From contig CAJUFL010000080.1 in the NCBI GenBank assembly GCA_910585605.1, positions 1 through 11,067 of the forward strand: a stretch of 11,067 nucleotides of DNA, read 5' to 3'. The position numbers and the translations under genes were made by a program. Below, piece by piece: positions 1 through 5,194 of the stretch. Below the pieces are notes generated by a model. That model had not been told where the DNA came from, did not search any database, and saw nothing but the letters and a program-made list of their open reading frames with translations. Within the stretch, counting starts at the first letter, position 1, and every line of letters starts with the position of its first letter. The stretch comes from an uncultured Lachnospiraceae bacterium. GTDB taxonomy: Bacteria > Bacillota > Clostridia > Lachnospirales > Lachnospiraceae.

Positions 1-35
1 GTGGAAAGCACCCCGAAAGAAAGGAGCAGGATAAA

Positions 36-535
36 ATGAAGAACAAGGACAGCTTAAAAATTACCGCATTTTACGAAAGATTGTCAAAAGACGATGAGCA
101 GAGCGGGGAAAGCAACAGCATCACAAATCAGAAGAAGATACTGGAAGACTATGCGGAAAAGAACGGTTACGCCAACCTTTCCCACTATACTGATGACGGT
201 TGGAGCGGGGCGAGTTTTGACCGCCCGAATTGGAAACGGTTGATTGAAGATGTGGAACAGGGAAAAATCGGCACAGTGATTGTAAAGGACATGAGCCGAG
301 TGGGGCGTGACTAATTGCAGGTAGGATTTTATACCGAGGTATTGTTTTGGGAAAAGGGAGTGCATTTCATAGCAATCTCAAACAGAGTAGACAGCGAAAA
401 AAGGGAAAGTGCGGAGTTTGCACCATTCCTTAACATCATGAACGAGTGGTATGTGCGTGATACAAGCAGGAAGATTACCACTGTCTTACGGGCAAGGGGA
501 ATGACGGGGAATGCCCACACATCAAACCACTACAG
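36..535 (+). pseudogene. Large serine recombinase (TnpX/TndX-like), broken remnant
   Basis: N-terminal part of a large serine site-specific recombinase, the integrase/excisionase of Tn4451-like mobilizable elements. The start is ATG 36 behind AAGGAG at 21-26. Visible motifs are YERLSKDDE, with the nucleophilic Ser at residue 17 and Arg at 15, the SNSITNQK segment, the TDDGWSG segment, and VKDMSRVGRD carrying the conserved active-site arginines. TAA at 312-314 sits where the family normally has Tyr (RVGRD-Y-LQVGFYTE). The same frame then continues open from 315 with family-typical sequence (EFAPFLNIMNEWYVRD, TVLRARGM) to about 500-535. There it passes out of recombinase sequence into the relaxase reading frame; the frame itself closes at 599. 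The recombinase DNA-binding and C-terminal domains, several hundred residues, are missing. It cannot make an active recombinase. Confidence 0.9.
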
Positions 536-1281
536 TCACGAAACAGGCAAGCACACGTTATTCCATAGTCAGGTGGAGCAAGGGGCAGTCGGCGGTTGAG
601 AAAGCGTCCTACATCAGCAGGAGTATTCTTGTCAGTGAATTTGACGGGCAGACATATCGACCAAAATACCATGAAGATTTAGTCCACAGTGAAATCACTC
701 TCCCACCCAATGCGCCCAAAGAGTATGCAGACAGAGCAACTTTATGGAATGCCGTTGAACTGTCAGAGAAAGGGCAGAAATCACAGCTTGCAAGAATGTT
801 AAAAGCGTCACTCCCCAACGAATGGAGTTATGAACTTGCAGAGGAAGTTGTGAGGGATTATGTGCAGAGGAATTTTGTTGATAAAGGTATGTGTGCTGAT
901 TGGGCAATCCATGACAGCGAGAACGATAAAGGACAGCGCAATCTTCATATCCATGTATTGCTTACCATGCGCCTTATCACTGAAAACGGGGAGTGGGGAG
1001 CAAAAACAAAAAAGGTTTATGTCCTTGATGAAAACGGGGAGCGTGTTCCCCTCATTGACAAAAAGACAGGTCAGTAGAAAGTGGATAAGCAAAACCGCAA
1101 ACAGTGGAAATGTCAGACCGTAGAAAGCACTGACTGGAACAGCCAAGAAAACGCCAAGATGTGGCGGAAAGATTTAGCCGACACAATCAATGCCACCAAT
1201 AAGCAGTTAGGGATTGAGGTACATTGGGAACACCGTTCTTTTAAGGAACAGGGAATTGACCGAGAGCCGACAGCACAATAA
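511..1281 (+). pseudogene. MobA/MobL-family relaxase, interrupted and truncated
   Basis: Relaxase that would nick the element's origin of transfer for mobilization. The frame from ATG 511 starts with a typical N-terminus (TTTVTKQASTRYSI, SKGQSAVEKASYISRS) and contains the metal-binding HxH motif NLHIHVLL at residues 143-150 (His146, His148), plus the ADWAIHDSEN segment before it. TAG at 1075-1077 follows KKTGQ. The same frame continues open with expected family sequence (KVDKQNRKQWKC, ESTDWNSQENAKMWRKDLAD) to TAA at 1279-1281, just after EHRSFKEQGIDREPT. Normal family members are much longer and carry a long C-terminal region, which is absent. The TAG is one C-to-T change away from CAG. The N-terminus overlaps the recombinase remnant out of frame, so the first codons may derive partly from a deletion junction. 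There is no convincing ribosome binding site directly before 511. Confidence 0.9.
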
Positions 1282-1395
1282 ACAACAAAGCAAAACTAAG
1301 CGGAGGGAGGAAGAAATTTAATGGAAATTTGATAGAAATATGAGTGTGATTGTGGTATTCTGTTAGGAGTACAAATCGGATTTGGAGGTATCAGC
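1282..1395. other. Short gap between relaxase remnant and membrane protein gene
   Basis: No gene is visible. The A+T content rises sharply from here on, which suggests a change of origin at the relaxase truncation point. A possible -35 (TTGATA, 1329-1334) and -10 (TATTCT, 1356-1361) are 21 nt apart, too far for a confident promoter. The stretch ends in the ribosome binding site GGAGG at 1384-1388 for the next gene. Confidence 0.4.
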
Positions 1396-1830
1396 GTGAA
1401 AAAAATATATTGTATTATAGCACAGTTGATATTGTTGCTATGGTTTTTTTTGGATATGACAGGATTGTGTTTTGGAAATAAATGTTTAGTTTCGAGGTCA
1501 TATAAAGATGATGGTATATTTTTTCTAATTTATTTAATAGTTGTGATATTATTCATTGTTAAAGAACAAATTGGTAAATGGTTTGTAATTGTATGGCTTT
1601 CGATGTGGTTTGCGATACAGTTTATCTGCCACGAATGGTATACTATTTTTAATGATGGATTTATGGGTACATTAGAAAGAAAAATTGAGTATTTTTCAGG
1701 CACAATACAGTGGTTACAAATAGATGGTAAATATATACCCGATGTATATCATACTATATTGCATATTCTCATATTATGCGCCTTAATCAGTACCATTGTA
1801 TATTCCATAAAGATTACAAAAAAGAAATAG
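1396..1830 (+). CDS. Small membrane protein of unknown function
   Basis: Intact 144-residue reading frame starting at GTG 1396, 7 nt after a clear GGAGG (1384-1388). I do not recognise a function. The hydropathy pattern suggests four membrane segments: about residues 4-22 (IIAQLILLLWFFLDM), 41-56 (IFFLIYLIVVILFIV), 62-78 (WFVIVWLSMWFAIQF) and 119-136 (YHTILHILILCALISTIV). A short aromatic-rich loop (HEWYTIFNDG and following) precedes the last segment, and the tail is lysine-rich (KITKKK), predicted cytoplasmic. It lies between the truncated relaxase and the tnpW-like gene, so it is probably cargo of the mobile element. It is much more A+T-rich than the relaxase DNA before it. Its intactness amid broken genes suggests recent arrival or continued selection. 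Confidence 0.7.
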   Translation: MKKIYCIIAQLILLLWFFLDMTGLCFGNKCLVSRSYKDDGIFFLIYLIVVILFIVKEQIGKWFVIVWLSMWFAIQFICHEWYTIFNDGFMGTLERKIEYFSGTIQWLQIDGKYIPDVYHTILHILILCALISTIVYSIKITKKK

Positions 1831-1892
1831 ATATTCCCGTTTTGTCTAAACATCAATTACCACAATTACAACAGAGTAAGTAACACAGCGTC
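1831..1892 (+). other. Possible relaxase 3' tail
   Basis: After the membrane protein gene an in-frame run ending at TAA 1881-1883 reads PVLSKHQLPQLQQSK. Its glutamine-rich, hydrophilic character and its place just before the hairpin and the tnpW-like gene fit the C-terminal tail of the relaxase, which in intact elements is commonly the gene upstream of tnpW. This is a guess from position and composition only. It would mean that the 1396-1830 gene replaced the relaxase C-terminal region. Confidence 0.25.
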
Positions 1893-1928
1893 AGAGCGTA
1901 TAGAAACCAGTCTATGCGCTCTATTTTT
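1893..1928 (+). terminator. Hairpin terminator upstream of tnpW-like gene
   Basis: A 12-bp stem (AGAGCGTATAGA at 1893-1904 with TCTATGCGCTCT at 1911-1922, one G-U pair) closes a 6-nt loop, AACCAG. It is followed by ATTTTT at 1923-1928. This is an intrinsic terminator shape placed just before the ribosome binding site of the next gene. It would end transcription from upstream, or attenuate it into the tnpW-like gene. Confidence 0.75.
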
Positions 1929-1947
1929 ATGTAAAGGAGCAAAGAAT

Positions 1948-2112
1948 ATGGCAGAAACCAAAAACGAGCAACAGCCCCACAGTTTCAAACGGAAGTTAGG
2001 AAACACCACTTACACCGTCAAGGTGCATTTCAGCAAAGACACTGACAAAACCTTTAAGGACAGAGTGCAAAAGCTAATTATCAATGAGTGCCTTGAAAAG
2101 AATCAGAAATAA
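1948..2112 (+). CDS. tnpW: TnpW-type transposon-encoded small protein
   Basis: A 54-residue protein starting at ATG 1948, 8 nt behind AAAGGAG (1934-1940), and ending at TAA 2110-2112. It starts MAETKNEQQPHSFKRKLGNT, then TYTVKVHFS, and ends in a charged segment with the pattern DTDKTFKDRVQKLIINE. This matches the small TnpW family found in Tn4451-type and related clostridial mobilizable elements: a PHSF(K/T)R(K/R)(L/I)G(N/S)TTY start, a VxVHFS strand and an L(I/L)xxE end. The family has no established biochemical role. It is the only gene of the mobile element backbone here that is complete. Directly after its stop the same frame runs into RHS sequence with no spacer, marking a recombination junction at about 2113. 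Confidence 0.85.
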   Translation: MAETKNEQQPHSFKRKLGNTTYTVKVHFSKDTDKTFKDRVQKLIINECLEKNQK

Positions 2113-2634
2113 TCCACATCAACACTTTACAACTCTTATCAGAACAGATATGCTTATGTGGAAGGGAATCCGGTAAGTTTTTTGGATCCGTTTGGGTTGG
2201 AGCCATATGATACAACGAATTTACATACTGTTGCGGCTGTTTTAGGTGTAGTTGCTGGTCTGGTTTCTTATATGTGTCCAGGGATAGGATTAGGACTTTC
2301 GGAAGCAGCTGGTGGATTTGATATAGGATTAACACTTTACGATGGATTTTATCATATTGGAGATGGAGATAAGCAAGCAATCGTCGGAGATGTGACTACT
2401 ATTCTTATTGATTTAGTAGGTATTGCTACAGCGGGTATTATGTTCGAATTAACCCAATCAATAAAAACAGCATCTAATTTTAATGGAATTATGGATGGAT
2501 ATTTACTTAGATTGATAATGGAATATGATAAATGGAAAAATTATCAAAAAGTGTATAATAAGGCTGCAAAAGGATGGAGTTCATATCAGTATTTGAAACA
2601 ATTTATAAATTATTTAAAGGAAAAAAATGATTAA
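2113..2634 (+). pseudogene. RHS-repeat toxin 3' end: core fragment plus C-terminal tip
   Basis: From 2113 the frame reads STLYNSYQNRYAYVEGNPVS and then FLDPFGLE, the conserved end of the RHS-repeat-associated core of Rhs/WapA-type polymorphic toxins, where DPxGL marks the boundary to the variable tip. No ATG or good ribosome binding site precedes it, only an internal GTG at 2158, and the frame is closed upstream by the tnpW stop. It is therefore a 5'-truncated orphan fragment. The tip (about 144 residues after DPFGL) has two glycine-rich hydrophobic stretches, one around TVAAVLGVVAGLVSYM and one around AIVGDVTTILIDLVGIATAG. A basic/aromatic helical end follows (KWKNYQKVYNKAAKGWSSYQ). I see no nuclease, ADP-ribosyltransferase or deaminase motif. 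The hydrophobic part resembles a pre-toxin or membrane-active segment. The toxic activity is unknown. Confidence 0.8.
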
Positions 2635-2675
2635 TCATATTGATGTTTATTATCTGAGGTAAAGGAGAAATATCT

Positions 2676-2751
2676 ATGACAATGGCTTACTTATTTAGCA
2701 GACAATGTAAATAAGACTATTGATTTTAAAGAAAGAGATTTGACTATGTAG
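2676..2751 (+). pseudogene. Remnant of a small gene downstream of the RHS tip
   Basis: A good ribosome binding site (AAAGGAG, 2661-2667) lies 8 nt before ATG 2676, but that frame closes after 12 codons. In the next frame, from 2680, a protein-like tail reads QWLTYLADNVNKTIDFKERD then LTM and ends at TAG 2749-2751, right at the ribosome binding site of the following gene. The simplest reading is a gene whose start and end were joined by an internal deletion that also shifted the frame. Its place, second after an RHS tip, is where an immunity gene is expected. Too little is left to name it. Confidence 0.45.
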
Positions 2752-2763
2752 GGAGGAATGATA

Positions 2764-3270
2764 GTGATTTTTATTGCTGGAATGGAAGAAAAGGAAAAAT
2801 TTAAGACATATAGACAAATACTATCGTTTTTGATTTTTTTTGAATTGTTAGGGATTTTAGGGAATGGTTGTGTTCAACAAGTAGAATATGTACTATTTAA
2901 AAGTAATAGTGCTAATTATATACTGGCGGAAGCAAATGTAATAAAAAAAGAAGATGATGTATTTAAAATAATGGGTTTAGAGTTGGTTCCGGTATCGAGA
3001 GCTTTTATAAAATATGAAATTGAAGGAAAAATATATGAAAAATGGACATTGTCATATCCTAGATGTTATGAAGGAGAAAAAATAGTGATTGCTGTAAGTA
3101 CAAAAGACTATTCTAAATTGATACGGGCTGTTCCTTATGAAATTACAAATACAGACAAAAAAATATATTTCAAGCAAATAGTAAAAATGTTCATTTTAAT
3201 CAGTATTATCATTTTATTAGTAATAATTGAAAAACACAGAAAAGAAACAGAAAAATATAATTTGTTTTAA
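2764..3270 (+). CDS. Two-helix membrane protein, candidate immunity protein
   Basis: An intact reading frame. GTG 2764 is preferred over ATG 2758 because GGAGG (2752-2756) lies 7 nt before the GTG but only 1 nt before the ATG, which gives 168 residues. Numbered from ATG 2758, it has a membrane segment at about 21-34 (ILSFLIFFELLGIL), an exposed domain of roughly 100 residues, and a second membrane segment at about 141-157 (KMFILISIIILLVII) before a charged tail. The middle region has the pattern IKYEIEGKIYEKW, then CYEGEKIVIAVSTKDYSKLI. This resembles DUF3592-like membrane proteins (a Y-x-(V/I)-x-G-K-x-Y strand followed by G-(D/E)-x-(V/I)-x-(V/I)). Its position directly after an orphan RHS toxin tip makes an immunity role plausible, but this is inferred from context. 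DNA is strongly A+T-rich like its neighbours. Confidence 0.65.
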   Translation: MIFIAGMEEKEKFKTYRQILSFLIFFELLGILGNGCVQQVEYVLFKSNSANYILAEANVIKKEDDVFKIMGLELVPVSRAFIKYEIEGKIYEKWTLSYPRCYEGEKIVIAVSTKDYSKLIRAVPYEITNTDKKIYFKQIVKMFILISIIILLVIIEKHRKETEKYNLF

Positions 3271-3298
3271 TTGAGAATAATGACATTATAAAGAATGA

Positions 3299-3640
3299 TT
3301 CAGATGTTATCTGGTCTATCATTTCAACAATGTGGGAAACACTATGGCGGTGACTAACCAGAAGGGTGAAGCAGTAAGGAAATATGCTTATGTGATAGAA
3401 GTTACATCAAAGTACTATTTGTATGGTTCTAATAGTAGTCTCAAATATACGATTATGGCAAGTTATGTTGAATAAGAAAAAACATATTTTTTTACAGGGA
3501 AATTTGTTAAGTCAGATATATTTTTTGTGTTGATATTTGAAGAAATAAAAAGAAAAGGAAATTTACTGTTTGATATTGAAATATTAGAAGTCCCTAGGAT
3601 TTTAAAGTTTATAAAATTAAAATTACGTGGAACCGGATAT
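3299..3640 (+). pseudogene. RHS-repeat fragment joined to an immunity-like fragment
   Basis: In one frame from 3299, LVYHFNNVGNTMAVTNQKGE and AVRKYAY (3311-3391) are a recognisable RHS repeat (Y-x-F/Y-x-x-x-G-N-T-x-A-V-T-(D/N)-x-x-G-x-V). The frame then leaves RHS sequence: VIEVTSKYYLYGSNSSLKYT, IMASYVE, TAA at 3473-3475, and continues open with EKTYFFTGKFVKSDIFFVLI and following residues to about 3620. The segment around the TAA (YTIMASYVE-stop-EKTYFF) looks like a continuous protein of the x-Y-x-x-x-x-K-T-Y strand type, so the TAA may be a nonsense mutation. There is no start codon with a ribosome binding site. I read it as a second, degraded RHS cassette boundary. The identity of the non-RHS part is unknown. 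Confidence 0.6.
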
Positions 3641-3876
3641 AAGTATTTATGCGATAAAAACAAACTTACGGATAAAGGGTGTAATGGTACTCCTGATTGG
3701 ATAATAGAAGTTGTATTGCCTGGCAGCCGGCAGATGTCAGAGAATATTGGATTGTTGATCCAGAAAAGGAAATCATTACAGTTTATAGTTTTGAAAAAGA
3801 AACAATGGAACAATATTCTTTTTGTGAAGATGTGCTAGTTAGAATATATGCGGGATTTTTTATAAAAGTACAGTAA
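3624..3876 (+). pseudogene. Uma2-family (DUF820) endonuclease fragment, frameshifted
   Basis: Pieces of one Uma2-family protein (restriction-endonuclease-like PD-(D/E)xK fold) appear in order in three forward frames. YVEPDIS is at 3624-3644, CDKNKLTDKGCNGTPDWIIE then VV is at 3650-3715, and VREYWIVDPEKEIITVYSFE then KETMEQYSFCEDVLVRIYAG is at about 3736-3855, ending at TAA 3874-3876. The expected order in intact members is EPDIS(V/I)(I)CDKNKLT, then PDWIIE(I/V)VSPS, about 20 residues, VREYWIVDP. So there is one frameshift near 3645 and an internal deletion with frameshift near 3715-3735, and the N-terminal part is missing. Both acidic catalytic positions are present, but the gene cannot make a continuous product. 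Family members are common in multi-copy families in clostridia and cyanobacteria. Confidence 0.8.
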
Positions 3877-3909
3877 TTATTATTGGTTTATATTATAGGC
3901 AGTTAATTT

Positions 3910-3987
3910 AAAGCATTTGGAGAAATATAATGATATGCCCCTGTAAAGTAGACAGGTTAGATATTATTATATTTCTTTAAATGCTTT
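3910..3987. repeat. Long imperfect inverted repeat (27-bp arms) with nested hairpin
   Basis: The arm at 3910-3936 (AAAGCATTTGGAGAAATATA and seven more bases) pairs with 3961-3987 (ATATTATTATATTTCTTTAA and seven more). There are only three differences, all G opposite T, so the RNA form would pair over 27 positions. The 24-nt spacer contains a second hairpin, CCTGT (3940-3944) with ACAGG (3952-3956). TTTT at 3985-3988 follows the outer arm. Possible readings are a small palindromic (MITE-like) element, the scar of an insertion sequence, or a terminator for the genes before it. It lies exactly between the decayed region and the conserved chromosome. Confidence 0.7.
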
Positions 3988-4027
3988 TATTTTGCTAAAG
4001 ACAGATAAAAGGAATAAGAGTGAATGA

Positions 4028-4069
4028 GTTAGTAATTATGAGGATTTTATGGGTGATAAAATTACTAAC
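4028..4069. repeat. 10-bp inverted repeat upstream of the 4255 gene
   Basis: GTTAGTAATT at 4028-4037 and AATTACTAAC at 4060-4069 are perfect inverted copies separated by 22 nt. They lie about 100 nt upstream of the -35 of the next promoter. It could be an operator or just an A+T-rich coincidence. Confidence 0.35.
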
Positions 4070-4164
4070 GCATAAGGGATGATTTTGTAAGAGAAGAAAA
4101 AGAAAGAATTGCCGGTATAAAAGATTTTATACAGAAATTCCATATGTATAAATCACGCTTTTTG

Positions 4165-4193
4165 TTGAAAATACCTTTCAAACCATGTATAAT
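4165..4193 (+). promoter_or_regulatory. Sigma-A-type promoter of the 4255 gene
   Basis: -35 TTGAAA at 4165-4170, 17-nt spacer, consensus -10 TATAAT at 4188-4193. Transcription would begin near 4200, inside the apparent N-terminal extension of the reading frame that is open from 4144. This rules out ATG 4144 and supports ATG 4255 as the start. Confidence 0.8.
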
Positions 4194-4254
4194 ACATCTA
4201 TATGTCAATTGCAGGCATATAATTGAAAACATAGAATCAAAGGATGATATTAAC

Positions 4255-5133
4255 ATGCAAATATACATTATACTTGTCGTACTGGCAATCTTTTTCATAT
4301 ATATGGTGGTCTGGACGTGGAAGCTTCATTTCTTCACCAAAAGACAGAAGAAAGTAAAACGCATTAAGGAGCTCCGGGCAAAGGGGAATGAGATTAAGAA
4401 GCGGACAATCGACTGTACAAAGGATTATTGGTACAATCTCAGAGAAGTGGAAGACTGTAAAGAGGGTGAAGATTTTGAAAAGTATTACCACTATTTTATA
4501 GGTGTGGATCAGGGTGTTCAGGAACTGCTGATGGAGATGTATGACTGCGGAATTGTACGGACGGATGAGATAGAAGAGATTGCTTATGGTAAGAATCATT
4601 TCCGGAATGTGGATTTATCGTTTCTGGAGGAACTGGAACAGGAGATGGATACAGAAGACAGCGAAGAAGCAGAGGAAGATGTTGCAGTAGGAAAGTCAGT
4701 TTTAGATGATGGAATTATACAGGTAGATGGACTTTTGGGGGACTTCTTTGGTGCAAAGAATCAGGATATCGTCAGAGCTGCCAAGAACCTGAAGAAAGAT
4801 GATCCGGGAATTATGGATATTAAGGGTACTTTGTCGGAAGGCGTTGAAGAAGTGATTGCCGCAGTAGATGCGGAGAAACGAGCCGAGGAAGAAGAGAATG
4901 AGCCGATTATCAAGCGGGAAGAGAAATCCGTGGAGGATGCCAGAAAAGCAAGAGCGATGACGGCTAATGCGGAAATCAGGAATAAGATTTATGAAAAATG
5001 GGTAGGCTATGTTTTTGAATTATATGAATTGATCAATATTAATGCAAATGAGGATACGAAACATAAGATTAGAAAAGCACTGATGGATTATGGCTACAAT
5101 GATGTAGACATTTTATTAGAGGGTCCGGAATAA
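4255..5133 (+). CDS. Membrane-anchored acidic protein of unknown function
   Basis: 292 residues from ATG 4255, with AAAGGAT at 4239-4245 as ribosome binding site and the promoter at 4165-4193 upstream. The frame is open from 4144, but that part precedes the predicted transcription start. One N-terminal membrane segment (IYIILVVLAIFFIYMVVWTW, about residues 3-22) is followed by a basic stretch (KRQKKVKRIKELRAKGNEIK), so the bulk is predicted cytoplasmic. After a Trp/Tyr-containing helical region (DYWYNLREVED, DFEKYYHYFIGVDQGVQELL) comes a highly acidic linker (EELEQEMDTEDSEEAEEDV), then a coiled-coil-like charged region (VDAEKRAEEEENEPIIKREE). The C-terminal helical domain ends in MDYGYNDVDILLEGPE. 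I do not recognise the family and see no catalytic motif. A strong terminator follows at once, so it is probably transcribed alone. Codon use and G+C look chromosomal. Confidence 0.8.
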   Translation: MQIYIILVVLAIFFIYMVVWTWKLHFFTKRQKKVKRIKELRAKGNEIKKRTIDCTKDYWYNLREVEDCKEGEDFEKYYHYFIGVDQGVQELLMEMYDCGIVRTDEIEEIAYGKNHFRNVDLSFLEELEQEMDTEDSEEAEEDVAVGKSVLDDGIIQVDGLLGDFFGAKNQDIVRAAKNLKKDDPGIMDIKGTLSEGVEEVIAAVDAEKRAEEEENEPIIKREEKSVEDARKARAMTANAEIRNKIYEKWVGYVFELYELININANEDTKHKIRKALMDYGYNDVDILLEGPE

Positions 5134-5135
5134 AC

Positions 5136-5167
5136 AGCTGCCGCATATATGCGGCAGCTACTTTTAT
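5136..5167 (+). terminator. Perfect-palindrome terminator
   Basis: A perfect 24-nt palindrome at 5136-5159 (AGCTGCCGCATA and its reverse complement) begins 2 nt after the stop of the 4255 gene and is followed by ACTTTTATA. The stem is G+C-rich. The U-tract is short (TTTT), so some read-through into the next gene is possible; no good separate promoter is seen for that gene. Confidence 0.8.
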
Positions 5168-5194
5168 ACAATATAATAGAATAGAGGGTTTAAC

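Larger units (their letters stand above)
3877..4164. other. Non-coding stretch at the accessory/chromosome boundary
   Basis: No credible gene is seen. It holds the long inverted repeat at 3910-3987 and a shorter one at 4028-4037/4060-4069. Between about 4075 and 4143 one frame reads RDDFVREEKERIAGIKDFIQ then KFH, which has a coding-like charged-helix character but no start and no recognisable family; it may be the tail of a lost gene. The promoter of the next gene starts at 4165. Confidence 0.5.

Noticed and set aside
1329..1361. Promoter TTGATA/TATTCT for the 1396 gene
   Set aside because: The spacing is 21 nt, beyond the usual 16-18, and the -10 is weak.
3463..3813. Minus-strand open frame of 116 codons
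   Set aside because: It is a shadow of the Uma2 and RHS remnants; its A+T-rich Phe/Asn/Ile/Ser composition is what the reverse of that DNA gives.
3527..3838. Open frame from TTG 3527 as an intact hypothetical protein
   Set aside because: Its middle is one of three out-of-frame Uma2 pieces, it has no ribosome binding site, and its end is a frameshifted reading of VREYWIVDPEK DNA.
3937..3960. Spacer of the long palindrome as an insertion sequence end
   Set aside because: It faintly recalls the CTGT...ACAG ends of some IS elements, but no transposase remnant or target duplication was found nearby, so it is only kept as a possibility in the repeat entry.
4065..4298. Minus-strand open frame of 77 codons
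   Set aside because: It covers the plus-strand promoter and the start of the 4255 gene, has no ribosome binding site and shows no family resemblance.
5136..5159. Perfect palindrome considered as an operator or protein-binding site
   Set aside because: It starts 2 nt after a stop codon, is G+C-rich and is followed by TTTT, so a terminator is the simpler reading.
5172..5177. TATAAT as a promoter for the DUF2156 gene
   Set aside because: No -35 is present at the right distance, because the terminator stem occupies it, and the start codon would be only about 11 nt from the transcription start.
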